A stretch of DNA of 64,000 bases. It comes from Simmondsia chinensis. Its lineage: Eukaryota > Streptophyta > Magnoliopsida > Caryophyllales > Simmondsiaceae. Position 1 is the stretch's first letter, and every line of letters starts with the position of its first letter. The DNA is taken from NCBI GenBank assembly GCA_018398585.1, contig JAGTTD010000022.1:2011501-2075500 (forward strand), written 5' to 3'. The position numbers were made by a program, and so were the translations under genes. This document shows positions 33,365 to 43,924 of the stretch, piece by piece. The notes below the pieces were generated by a model. That model was not told the DNA's origin, searched no databases, and was given only the letters and a program-made list of their open reading frames with translations.

Positions 33365-33640
33365 TTTTTTTGTATTTCTTTGATTTTGGGTGTCATGTCA
33401 TTTAATTGTTTGTATACTATATGATTTATATATATATAATATGAGTTGATGAAGGTGTTTAATTCTAAAGGAAAGAAAGTGGGGCCGGTCTAAATCAGAT
33501 GAGCAGTTGTTTTTGCTGAATGAGAATTGGATGATGATTGACCAACAGATGATACTTGCAGGACAAGGGGCTTAAGCTTAACACAGAATCAAATAAAGCC
33601 TGTAAGGCAAAATACCCGACGGATTGTGCTCGATTTAGAT
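33365..33640. promoter_or_regulatory. Upstream region of the membrane-protein gene
   Basis: On the minus strand, a TATATATATAAATC tract at 33424-33440 lies about 60-75 bases before the ATG, a reasonable TATA box position. Confidence 0.45.
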
Positions 33641-34180
33641 ACTAAAATTAAATCTGAACATGAAATGAGAAGATAAAGGAAGAAATAGAAACAAAGACAT
33701 CGAGATTTACGTGAAATTGGTCATTAGATCTGAAAATGGAGTTCTACAAGTTGCCTCAGCTACTCACTGACTCTCTTTTTTGTGTGTTTGAAAAAAAGCC
33801 CTCCAAGAGTGTAAATAAATAGTGGAGGAAAGAAGCAAACACTAGAAATCACGGGTATAATGACCGACTGAAAAATACAGTCTATGTTCGGGACCGTAGC
33901 CCAACACTGACCTTCGCCTCGAATTCCACACTAAAAATTTCGAAACACAACGCTATAAAATTGTTATATAACTGTTATATTATATTAAGTACTCTACATG
34001 TGAGTCTAATACGAATATAAACATATGAGATGTGAGAGAGAAAGGATCGACATGTACGTCTAGTGGGTTACTAATTAGTTTTAGGATGAAATCCCACTTT
34101 GGCTATATATAAACCTTATATATTCCAACTCTGTGGATCGGGCCTAAGACCCAATGAAATTTAACAATATAGTCACTATA
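33640..34180. repeat. LTR-like dispersed repeats
   Basis: 33650-33960 (GAGATTTACGTGAAATTGG, a tract of eroded leader-type sequence) resembles 27930-28190 and 35045-35340. 33985-34170 (TCTACATGTGAGTCTAATAC, GGATGAAATCCCACTTTGGC, GATCGGGCCTAAGACCCA) is a copy of the family at 35958. No gene. Confidence 0.5.
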
Positions 34181-34597
34181 ATTCATTATGTGGCATCTGT
34201 GATACCGGACGACGGCCATCTATGATTGGATTCAATGGGCCTTAATATTTTTGCATTTTTGGTGTAATGAGTACGTTTGTTTCACTGTAACTTATAGGTT
34301 CGTTATAGGTTCAAATCTCAAAAATAGCCTCTTCACAGAACTAAACGGCAAGTCTATAACACATCTGACCGCTTTTAAACACTAGTTTAATGCCTCTAGC
34401 CCTTTTTAAAACTCATCATAATACTTTTGACCCTTTTCAAACCCCAATTTGATACGAGCTTTGTAAACTCGAGGTTTTTTTAATCTATATTTTGTTTGTA
34501 GTGGGAAAGGACATTTACTTGAGTAGTGCTTATTTGCCTGTTTGCATTAGACATGCATGTTTTCATCGGATGAAGTAGGATTCTTTGTAGGGTTGAG

Positions 34598-34712
34598 GGA
34601 CATTCGGAAACAGCCTCTACAGGGTAACACACTGTAGGGGTAAGACTGCATACATCTTACCCTCCCAAATTCTGTCTTGGCGAGAGCCTCTTTGAGACAC
34701 TGGGTTGTTATT
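34598..34712 (+). mobile_element. Headless SINE copy
   Basis: Starts CATTCGGAAACAGCCTCTAC, has the variant hairpin CTACAGGGTAACACACTGTAG and ends GACACTGGGTTGTTATTG. No clear target duplication. Confidence 0.8.
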
Positions 34713-34865
34713 GTAGCTAGAACGGGCATTTCAACTAAACTACCCATGGTGCTAGACATTGTCTTCACACATATTTTGTGAAATAATTTGTTATGGGTAT
34801 GTTTTTGTACACTCAGAATGAGCAGTTGCAAGTAGAATTTGGATTAATCTTCTTTAGTTATGATC

Positions 34866-34997
34866 TCTCTCGGAAACAGCCTCTCGTTAGAATATCACCT
34901 TGAAGGGGTAAGACTGCATACATCCCACCCCTCTCAAACCCTGCTTATGTGGGGGCCCTTGAGGCACTTGGTCTGTTGTTGTTGTTGTTGTTGTTGG
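34866..34997 (+). mobile_element. Headless SINE copy with TTG tail, 10-bp target duplication
   Basis: AGTTATGATC at 34856-34865 and 34998-35007. Body GGAAACAGCCTCTCG to GAGGCACTTGGTCTG, then about eight TTG units. Confidence 0.85.
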
Positions 34998-35007
34998 AGT
35001 TATGATC

Positions 35008-35955
35008 ATTCTATTTCCTATTTACTAAAAGAAATTGTTTTTGTTAGGCAGTATTTACGTGGAAAATCCTCAAAGGAGGAAAAAATCACAAACGGAGATA
35101 GAGAACTTCACTAGATCGAAAATAGAGTATTACAAGATCTTCACTCACTCCCTCTTTATCTTGCTCTCTCTGTATTTTTCTCTCTATACGTGCAGAAGCC
35201 TTGAATTTGTAGCACCACAAGCAAAGAGGATAAAAACAAGTATAACAACTCGACTCGAAAAATAAGGTCCGTACAATCCCTTCACTCCAACACAGACCTG
35301 TAACTTGGAATCTAGACAAAAAATTTAAGACATAACACAACGTCACATTTACATAAACTTTCTTGCCACCATCTTACTAGAATTACTTCGACTCTCCATT
35401 TCCCCAAAAATGTATCCGATAAAAATACTCCATTTCGCTATGATGCTCAGATAATTCAATCTATACCATAAATATGGAAAATTTTGGCTCCATTGTTGAC
35501 GTTTGATTGTGATATCCCTCTTAACTCTGATGTCAGACCGGTAGCCCAAAGCTTTATAGAACGTCAAGAGTGGAAGATATGAAATATAGCTGTAACTTAA
35601 AGCAAACATAAATTTTGATCTATAATGAGTTAGGGGCCTCATTACATATCAAAACGAAGCTTTCGTAATGAACTATGAAAAGTTAGTTGCGTTGCCACTG
35701 GCACCACCTGATTTGCCCAAGTTTGGCCGCCGGATGCATTTTTGGGCCATTTTAGTGTTTTGCGATTAGTTTAGAGGCATTTTTGATAATTTTTGCATTT
35801 ATAACTTTGGTGTTGCCAATAAATTCAATGTTTGGCTGTGATTGCTCTTCCTTATTCTCATGAAAACGAACCCTAGAATCTCTTTGGTGAAGCAAATGTT
35901 GGTCCCAATTGGACCAAAGAAGGGGAGGGGTGCGTTTGTCGTGGACTCATATGTG
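35008..35955. other. Intergenic with LTR-like remnant
   Basis: 35045-35340 (TTTACGTGGAAAATCCTC, a leader-like stretch) is related to 27930 and 33650. Nothing coding. Confidence 0.45.
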
Positions 35956-35957
35956 AG

Positions 35958-36730
35958 GAGGAGTGTTAAAGACTCCACATTTGAGTCAAGTAGATCCCAC
36001 ATACGAGTTGTGAGAGAGAAGATATCAATATATAAGTCTAGTGAGTTCCTTCATCTAATATTATTGGTTTTAAAATGAAACCCCATTTGGGCTTAAATAT
36101 AGACCTCATGTGTAGGAATGGTGATGAGTCGGATTTGGGTCGAGTTTTCCTCCATCTAGGTCCAACTTAAAAAAAAACCCGATCCAACCCAAATCTAGAA
36201 AAAACCTATTTATTCTATAAAAATTCAACCCAAATCCAAATCCATCGGATGGAATGGATACCCCGACCCAAATCCATAACCCATTTAAATCCTAGAAAAA
36301 ATTATAATAGTATAATTCTATTATTAATATATATCATAATAATGTAATAATTATACCTTAAAAGTCAATATTTAGATTAATAATTACGTCTTTTTCTTTT
36401 TTTGCATTTAATATGTATAATTATAGTAACATAATATTAGACAAGCACTCAAAAAACTCTTAACCAATAATCCCTATATACTAAATATAATTTCAGGTCG
36501 GATTTAGGTTGTGTCTGGGTTGGATTTGATGTCATCCAAATCCAACCCGACCCAAAACCCATTTATTAACATCCAAATCCAAATCCATTTAAAACTCATT
36601 TTTCACATCCAAATTCATCATAAATGGATCTGGTTAGATAGATGTCCAATGAATTCGGGTCGAATTTCCATTTATATTCATTTGTGCCAAATTTGTTGGT
36701 CCCGGGCCTAAAAGCTCACTGAAATTTAAG
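35958..36730. repeat. LTR-like repeat split by a hAT-like element
   Basis: The family text runs from GAGTGTTAAAGACTCCACAT to ATAGACCTCATGTG and resumes after 36685 with GTCCCGGGCCTAAAAGCTC. It is interrupted by 36114-36677. Confidence 0.65.
36114..36677. mobile_element. hAT-like non-autonomous element, 8-bp target duplication
   Basis: Flanks TCATGTGT (36106-36113) and TCATTTGT (36678-36685), 8 bp with one change. Inside are GGATTTGGGTCGAG and many AACCCAAATCC/TTTGGGT-type words on both strands that could fold back. Terminal repeats are weak. Confidence 0.65.
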
Positions 36731-37092
36731 AGTAAAAAAGGGAAGGAGTAATCTTGAGATCAAAGGATGAGGGTTTGGTTGATGATGGCGTAAAATTGTT
36801 GCGGTGTTAGGTTTTCTATAGTCGTTGATAGACATTTCTATTTTAACTTTGAAAAATTTTGCATTTAGCATTTGTTTTACATTAAAAAAAATAACAATTT
36901 ACGGCCAAAATTTGTTGAGTATTGAAGAAATTTTTTTTTCCCTCCTTTACCCCTTCTTTCTTTTTACCCTATGAAGGGGTAGGAGCAGTGAATTATTATT
37001 ATTTTTTAATGTTCAACAAATCTTGGCCATCCATTACAGTGCAAGGCCAGACTTAGCCCCTCTCACGTTCTTGTCCTCTCATAAAAACGCAA

Positions 37093-37094
<2 letters not shown>

Positions 37095-37165
<71 letters not shown>
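37095..37165. repeat. TA microsatellite
   Basis: About 35 uninterrupted TA units. Positions 36731-37094 and 37166-37579 show no gene. Confidence 0.95.
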
Positions 37166-37168
<3 letters not shown>

Positions 37169-37579
37169 GAGGTACACATTATTAAATATATATGTCTCAT
37201 GGGTCAACTTGAGTCGACTTTGGGGGTTTGTTTTGATGGAAATATTTTTCGTCTTATTACTATTATATTTTTTTTTTTATAATTTCATGCTGGCAATAAT
37301 AAATATGGAAAATATATTTCTGCATCGAGCTAAATTAACTTCCCTTTAATGAAAGGGAAAAACATATTCCTTTATGAAGGGAAAACGACATTTTTCTTTG
37401 TAATTTCACATCATATGATTAGCTTCAACCTCAACTTAGTCAAATATAAGCATCATATGAATTTATAAAATAAAAGAAAATTTTAACTAGAAAAAACGTA
37501 AATATTTTAAATTATAAGAGAAATTTAAAAAAAAAAATTTATTAAACCAAACAAACTCATTTGCCCATGTCAAATAGAT

Positions 37580-37709
37580 ACAACAACAACAACAATCCCA
37601 GTGTCTTAAGGGCTTCCGAAAAAGCGGGGTCTGGGGGGTAGATGTAAGCAGCCTTCCCTCTTTAGGGTGTCAACCTGAAGAGAGGCTGTTTCCGAGGACC
37701 CCCAACCTA
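37580..37709 (-). mobile_element. Headless SINE copy
   Basis: ACAACAACAACAACAATCCC at the left (TTG tail on the minus strand) and GGCTGTTTCCGAGGACCCCC at the right. Confidence 0.85.
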
Positions 37710-37824
37710 TTATGATAATATTCATAAATGCCATTCTATTATGGTATGTTTTGGATTTTCTTTATGTATTACATAATTGTTTGAGCTTGTATATTAATAT
37801 TAATATAATTTCATTTTATTATAT

Positions 37825-37883
37825 ATGCTATATACATATATACACATATATATACATATATACACATATATATACATATATAT

Positions 37884-37935
<52 letters not shown>
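37825..37935. repeat. Compound TA/CA microsatellite
   Basis: TATACATATATACACATA-type units repeat several times, then a CA run and a long TA run. Confidence 0.95.
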
Positions 37936-37936
<1 letters not shown>

Positions 37937-38097
37937 AATATTAGTGCTTTAAGTTTAATGGACTTTTACAAAAGAAGCAAATTAGAGTACATAATTATTC
38001 TTAGAAATTTATCTGTTATCTTAAGCATTTGGGATGGTCAATTTCTTACCATTACTCAATTTCTTTTAACAATCGAGATGTTCAAGATAGCTAGCAC

Positions 38098-38500
38098 AAG
38101 GGGTGTATCTGAGCTAAACCGAGCCGAGCCCAAGCCTGCCAGGCTCGAGGCTCGGTTCGTTAGTATTAAGCTAGACTCATCGGCTCATCAAAAGCTCGAA
38201 CTCAGGCTTGACAAGCTTCGCATTAAGTTTGCAATATTTCAGCTCATCTAAGCTCAATATAGACTCATTTTGGCTCGTTTAAGCCCGGGCTCGGCTCATT
38301 TAGGCTCTAGTAAGGCTTCATTGATCAATATTTAAGCAAATATATCATGCTAAAAAAGGCTCGCTTAGGCTCATTTAGGCTCGTTAACCTATGAGCCGAG
38401 CTGCAGTAGGCTCGAGCTCGACTTAATAAGCTAAGTGAGCTGAACTTTTTGAATTTTATGACGAGCTGACTCCTGAGCCCATTTACGCCCCTAGCTTTTG
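38098..38500. mobile_element. GAGCTCG-word non-autonomous DNA element
   Basis: Starts GGGGTGTATCTGAGCTAAAC and ends, in reverse complement, GGGGCGTAAATGGGCTCAGG, so it has weak terminal inverted repeats, and is filled with AGGCTCG/GAGCCGAG words. Best-preserved copy of the family in the window. Confidence 0.7.
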
Positions 38501-38689
38501 CACAAGTGACATTAGTCCTTGAGTTGCACGGACATTATCAAGACATCAACTACTCTTTCAAATCATCAACTCGTATTTGAGTTTAACATATAAAATTCAT
38601 ACAGAAACTCGTCTAATCTTCGTATTTGAGTTTAAATTATAACATTCATAAAGAAACTCGCCTAATCTAGATATATAATAACAAAAAAC

Positions 38690-39090
38690 CTTTTGAGAAT
38701 ATATAGAATTTCTACTTCTCATGTTCTATCAATTTTCTTGATAACTAAATCAGAGGATAATTATCTATTTCTCGTGAATTCCGATTTCCTGCACTTACTT
38801 TCCGGTAACCAAACAAAGCCTCTATATCAACCAAAGAATTAGTTTAAATCAAAGGCATGCTTAGCCGAGATGTGAAACGATTGCTTTCTTCATAAGCGCT
38901 TTACTTTTATCAAAATTGCTTCCAATAGATATATTTTTGTTTGGAAGATTTTTTAGTTTTTAATTATGTTCTTATTTTAAAGAAAAAGCACTATTTTTCT
39001 GCTTTTATTTAAAAGAAGAAAAACAATTTCTATTTCTAATTAAAAATACTTTTTTTTTTGAATCAAACACTCTCAAATTTATAAAAAAGG
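38690..39090. repeat. Two MITE remnants
   Basis: 38690-38822 matches 15115-15320. 38920-39090 has hAT-like words (AGAAAAAGCACTATTTTTCTG, TCTGCTTTTATTTAAAAG) as at 26305. No gene. Confidence 0.55.
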
Positions 39091-39105
39091 TATTTTTTTT
39101 ATAAA

Positions 39106-39778
39106 AGGCAGAGATGAGGATGCTACGCTTGATGTGTGGCCACACAAGGAAGGATAGGATTATGAATGATGTAATACGAGGTAAGCTGGGTGTAGCCTCG
39201 ATCGAGGATAAATTGAGGGAGCACCGCCTAAGATGGTTTGTACATGTTAGCAGAAGACCGACTACAGCCCCAGTCAGGAGGTGTGAACAGCTCAACACGG
39301 TGATAAGCAGAAGAGGGAGGGGCAGACCAAAGAAGAGTTGGCTGGAGACGATTCGTCAAGACCTAACCCACCTAAACCTAAGAGAGGAGATGGCCTCAGA
39401 TAGGACACGTTGGCGGGCTCGTATAAGGATAGCGGAGGGGGCAGAGTAGAGTAGTGCGGGGAGTGGCTGGTAGGCTAAGATCCTTAGGTAGGCATAACCT
39501 CAAATGTAGCACTTATAGGCCAGCTTAGGCTCTGATCATGCTCCTTCTTCTTCTTTTTCTTCTTCTTCTCTTCTCCCTCTTCTTCTTCTTCCTTTCTGCT
39601 ACCTTTTAATCAAAATGCATTGGTTATTGATTGGTGATTTATCTGCAGGCACTCAACTACTTCAGGTTGGGGGTCCCCGGAAATAGTCTCCTTTCCAGCC
39701 GGAAGGGGTAAGGCTGCGTACATCACCCCCCCCAGACCCTGCTTTCAGCGGGAGCCGCAAGGCACTGGGACTGTTGTT
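39106..39778 (+). mobile_element. RTE-type LINE 3' end with SINE-like terminus
   Basis: A stretch flanked by GTAT(8-9)ATAAA at 39090-39105 and 39779-39795. The frame 39114-39449 encodes the C-terminal tail of an RTE-clade reverse transcriptase: [52 protein letters not shown], then stop. After it come a CTT-rich tract (39538-39600) and, from 39660, the SINE-family 3' part (GTTGGGGGTCCCCGGAAATA, GGTAAGGCTGCGTACATC, CAAGGCACTGGGACTGTTG). Either one LINE copy whose 3' end is the SINE-shared domain, or a LINE remnant with a SINE inserted. Confidence 0.75.
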
Positions 39779-40056
39779 GTATTTTTTTTTATAAATATTT
39801 TTTTCCTGAAACAAATACTTCTAAAAAAATAAATTTGAACGAACAAACTCTAAACAAAACTTATAAAAAGTTGAACACTTGTTTTTCCACAATCATAAAG
39901 GAAATTTGAAATATCTGAATGAATATCGGATAAACTACCATCATAAATTGTGTCATAAAAGACAGAATAATATTATTATCAGGGTAAAACTATTATTGTC
40001 AAAGCAAGATTATAGTTTTCAAGGCAATTTTGTGGTTCTCTTTGTTTGTAAGTCAC

Positions 40057-40303
40057 CTAATAGGGTACCAACACGCAAGCACCGGATCCCATTAGAACTC
40101 CGAAGTTAAGTGTGCTTGAGCGAGAGTAGTATCACAATGCGTGACCTCCTGGGAAGTCCTCCTCGTGTTACACCCCTCAGATTGGGAGTTCTTGGAAACA
40201 ATTTCTCTTCAGGATAGCACCCTGAAGGGGAAGGCTGCGTACATCCACCCCCCAGACCCTGCTTAGGTGGGAGCCCTTGGGGTACTGAAAATATTGCTAC
40301 TTT
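40057..40303 (+). mobile_element. Full-length 5S-headed composite SINE, 16-bp target duplication
   Basis: TTTGTTTGTAAGTCAC (40041-40056) and TTTGTTTATAAGTCAC (40304-40319). Head ACCAACACGCAAGCACCGGA followed by CTCCGAAGTTAAGTGTGC and GTGACCTCCTGGGAAGTCC. Body with CTTCAGGATAGCACCCTGAAG. Tail ATATTGCTAC plus T-run. Confidence 0.95.
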
Positions 40304-40334
40304 TTTGTTTATAAGTCACATCATTCCTTTGATA

Positions 40335-40478
40335 CTATGACGACATGTACCTCAGGTTGGGAATCCTCGGAAACAGCCTCTTTTCACAGTAGCTCCCTGA
40401 AGGGGGAAGATTGCGTACATCCACCCCCAACCCTACGTATACAGGAGCCCTTGAGAAACTAGGACAGTTGTTGTCGTT
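40335..40478 (+). mobile_element. Headless SINE beside the previous copy
   Basis: ATCATTCCTTTGATA (40320-40334) and ATCATTCCACTGATA (40479-40493), two changes in 15. The left duplication starts directly after the previous element's right duplication. Confidence 0.85.
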
Positions 40479-40557
40479 ATCATTCCACTGATAATAACAA
40501 TTTTTGTTATGACAATAATAACTGTCAGTAGGAAATATCAAATCATTATTAGCTTAT

Positions 40558-40594
40558 GCAGGAGCCTTCGTGACACTGGGCTTGTTATTGTTGT
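40558..40594 (+). mobile_element. 37-bp SINE stub with 31-bp target duplication
   Basis: A 31-bp duplication with one change (40527-40557 and 40595-40625; core AAATCATTATTAGCTTAT) flanks only GCAGGAGCCTTCGTGACACT plus GGGCTTGTTATTGTTGT, the extreme 3' end of the family. Confidence 0.92.
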
Positions 40595-40625
40595 AGTAGG
40601 AAATATGAAATCATTATTAGCTTAT

Positions 40626-41164
40626 TTAAATTATTTGGACAAAAATCAAACCAAAAAGCTCTCAGTGAGTGACAAGTGTAATATACTTTCTAAAATATAA
40701 TAAGAAAAATAATGTAAACAATAAGAATAAGAATAAGAATTTTATTACATATCATGGGCAGCATATAAATTGGAACCATATATTATACTGATAAAAGTTC
40801 GTAGGGGAGATCCTATGGAATAATAATATTCACTTTTATTTTGCACTTTGGAATTTCTTATCTAATGATTTTGAATGGTTAAAGATTTTTTTTTTTAAAA
40901 GGTAAATATAAAATCCCTTAAATATGCCCTCTTTTTAGCGCAATGTCGAAAGCATCGGCACGAGTAAGAAGAAGGAATACCTCATATGTAGAAAAATCTC
41001 CTCAACGTAATGATTTTGAATGGTCGAAGGCTGGCCTACGTTTTAGGGGCTTTAAAATAATACGATAACACAGGTTCCTTTGATTGTTTATTATCTGTTT
41101 CGTTCAGTTTTTCTCTTTTTTTGGAAAAAAAATGTTTTTTTAGGGAAAGTTATCATTTCTTTTT
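40626..41164. other. Intergenic, no gene supported
   Basis: AT-rich, no recognisable element. Confidence 0.5.
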
Positions 41165-41625
41165 AGAATTTGAGGGCGTTTGGCTTGAAAAAAGTGTTTT
41201 CAAATAGAAGTAGAAGTTTTTTTGTTTTTATTTTTAAGTAAAAACAGAGCAAAGTAACATTCTCAATGCCTCAAAGGTTTCCCGCCTGAGCAGGGTCTGG
41301 GGAGTGGATGTACGCAGCTTTCCCCTTTTAGGGTTCCGAGTACCCCCAACCTGAGGGGTGCAACACGAGGACTTCCCAGGAAGTTACCCATCTTGGTAAT
41401 ACTCTCGCCCAAGCACGCTTAACTTCGGAGTTCTAATGGGATCCGGTGCTTGCGTGGTGGCACCCTCTTAGGATCGGAGTTCTAAGTAGAAATAGAAGTA
41501 ATAGAAAAAAATTTAGACAAAATTCCTCAATTGAAAGCGCTTTTAACACTCGCCAGTTTCTTCGCAATTTGGCCAAATAGTTAGTGGCTAAAATCTCCTC
41601 CTTTTTCCGTTTATGTCTCAAATTC
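41165..41625. mobile_element. hAT-like element split by a SINE
   Basis: TGAGGGCGTTTGGCTTGAAA, AAATAGAAGTAGAAGTTTTT before the SINE, and GTAGAAATAGAAGTAATAGA, AGCGCTTTTAACACTCGCC after it. The left part closely follows 55920-55990 in DCL1 intron 14. Confidence 0.65.
41258..41470 (-). mobile_element. 5S-headed composite SINE inside hAT-like element
   Basis: Minus strand: head with GGATCCCATTAGAACTCCG and GATGGGTAACTTCCTGGGAA, then the body. Flanks TAAGTAAAAACAG and TAAGTAGAAATAG may be its target duplication (two changes). Confidence 0.85.
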
Positions 41626-42272
41626 AAAACTCACTAGCCTACTTTTATCAAGTTGTGCTCTCAGTTAATAAAATATATAAATCTCCTTACTAATATAAAA
41701 AAAATTGTAACACATTAAATTACTTCGATGAATCTGAAGGTTGCAGGATGTACTCGTGAATTCTTAATTTGATTTGAATTACCACTTTTGAGCAAGTCAA
41801 AATTTTTAACTTTCGTTGTGTTTTATCAAGTTTAATGAATATGAATTCAACACTATTCCGTGGAACTACAACTTGGTAACGTTACGCTAGAGAACTACAA
41901 CACAGATGCGAAGATAATGCGCACAACCTCGATATGAGTAAGTTCATAACATACTCGATAATAGAGTTTCTTTCTTTGAGAGCCTCCCAAATGATTTGTT
42001 TGTGCAGTTTTTTGTCACTTTTGTTTCATAGAGTTCTTTTCTTTCTCTGCTTTGAGTTTCCGCTTCTTTTATTTAGGCTCATTCTTTTTGTCTTGATAGA
42101 TTGCATGAATTTTGACTTCAATTATACAAAAAAGAAACTCGATATGAGCAGCACCTTCGTGCTCTGAACCACATCGATTCCGATATTTTATGGCACCACA
42201 CCTCCTAACTGGGTGGGGCATGAATATTAACAACAGGAGCCAGTTATGCCCAGCCACTCCCAACCACAGTAC

Positions 42273-42405
42273 ACAATAACAACCACCACCACCCAGTACC
42301 TGAAGGGCACCCATTGAGATAAAGTTTGGGGAGGATGAAATGTACGCAATCTTACCCTTACAGGGTAGCACCCTGCAGGGAGGCTGTTTAAAGGGTCCCA
42401 ACCTG
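42273..42405 (-). mobile_element. Headless SINE copy
   Basis: ACAATAACAACCACCACC at the left, GGAGGCTGTTTAAAGGGTCC at the right; hairpin variant CCTGCAGGGTGCTACCCTGTA on the minus strand. Confidence 0.82.
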
Positions 42406-42584
42406 AAAAAGTAAAAACGAAACAATATTTATAAATCAAGTCAAGTGAAAGTCAAGTCAAATAAAGCTAAACTAAACATAGAGCAACAGCAGCAAAATTT
42501 TCAACAGATAACACTTAAGTAATAAAATTTTTAAATTTTACAATAATTTATTATATAAATTAAAATGTGAGAATACCCAAACAA

Positions 42585-42832
42585 TAACAACAACAATAGA
42601 CCCAGTGCCTCAATGGCTCTTGCTTAAGTGGGGTCTGAGGGGGTGGACGTACGCAGCCTTACTCCTTTAGGGTGTAACCCCGCCGAGAGGCAGGACCTCC
42701 AACCTTATTGGGTTGACAACACGAGAACTTCCCAGGAGGTCACCCATCCTGGTACTACTCTCGCCCAAGCACGCTTAACTTTAGAATTCTAATTAGATCC
42801 GGTTGTATCAGTACATGGTAAATGAACCCTAA
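42585..42832 (-). mobile_element. Full-length 5S-headed composite SINE, 13-bp target duplication
   Basis: AATACCCAAACAA (42572-42584) and AATACCCAAATAA (42833-42845). Minus-strand head with AGTTAAGCGTGCTTGGGCG (one change) and GATGGGTGACCTCCTGGGAA; TTG tail. Confidence 0.9.
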
Positions 42833-43036
42833 AATACCCAAATAAATGAGTATATATTATGATTCTTGATTGCCCAGAAGAACAAAAACCGAAAAAAGGG
42901 GAGTGGGGGAGTGACAATTTGAAGGCCCAGAAAGTTACAAGCATATTGACCAAATATTATGCCAATTTTTCTCACTTTTCCTTCTTATTTTATGCTGTCT
43001 TCCATCAAATTCATTTACCTCCTATGTTCACTTCTT

Positions 43037-43066
43037 ATGTCGTGTCGTGTCGTGTCGTGTCGTGTT
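43037..43066. repeat. GTGTC pentanucleotide repeat
   Basis: About five tandem units. The rest of 42846-43920 shows no gene. Confidence 0.9.
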
Positions 43067-43924
43067 GAACCGAACCTTTAAATAGTCTAGTTGAGATAAA
43101 ATCACCGTTTCAGAGAAAGCTACTGTGGATGCTCATTAGGCAGCGAAATATGGTCATTATATCCTTTATGCAGTCTAGTGGTCCTGTTGCCTAGCTTAGA
43201 TCTCGGTTTTGTTGTGTGTATTGATGCATTAAGTAGAGAATTCCTATTTTGGTATAGTTGGTTTCCTCTTTCTATGGCTTGTCTCACCTGTGGTGTTGAA
43301 TTCCCGTAGTGCCTATTTGATTCTTCCCTGCCTGTCTATTTTTATGTTTGGTTTTTATCCCATTTTTCTGTTTTGTCTTGACTTCTATGTATTTGTTCCT
43401 TGATCCCGTTTTTATGTGGGTTGACTATAGCTTCATTTATACGAGTAGCCGTTTGGTTTGAGACCTTGCCGTTAATTATTGAAAAAAAATTAGGTAGAGA
43501 ATTCCATAGGAAGTCTTCCTAATGTTTTTCCTTTTATCGTTGTTGAAAAAAGCATAGTTGTGACGCATGATGGTGAAACAACAATGAAAAACAAAGTGTA
43601 AACTCGATATTGAATATGTCAAAGGTCAAGGAACTCAGAGTCTACTGAGGTACACAGAGACAATTAAGGTCTTTGTAATCAACCACTAGGAAATGTTTAT
43701 AAGAAAAGCTAATAAAACCTAAAATCCAAAATCCGCCTAAAATATAACCTCCCTGTCAACACACCTCTGCCACCACCACACCATTGCCGCGTATCCTAAG
43801 ATGCCCAGATTGAGGAAATGGGAGGAAGAAGAAGATGAACACGGACATGACAACGTTCAAAAATGTCACTAAAATTACACTTTAGTTTTAGAGCTGATTG
43901 CTGTGAAGTTTGCCTTTGAGTAGA

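Noticed and set aside
37023..37349. Frame of 108 residues with an IYIYIY run
   Set aside because: It is the translation of a TA microsatellite; same for 37712-38251.
40069..40180. 5S rRNA genes at several places
   Set aside because: The 5S-like parts carry several changes, lack the normal gene ends, are always joined to the SINE body and have SINE target duplications. They are SINE heads, not rRNA genes.
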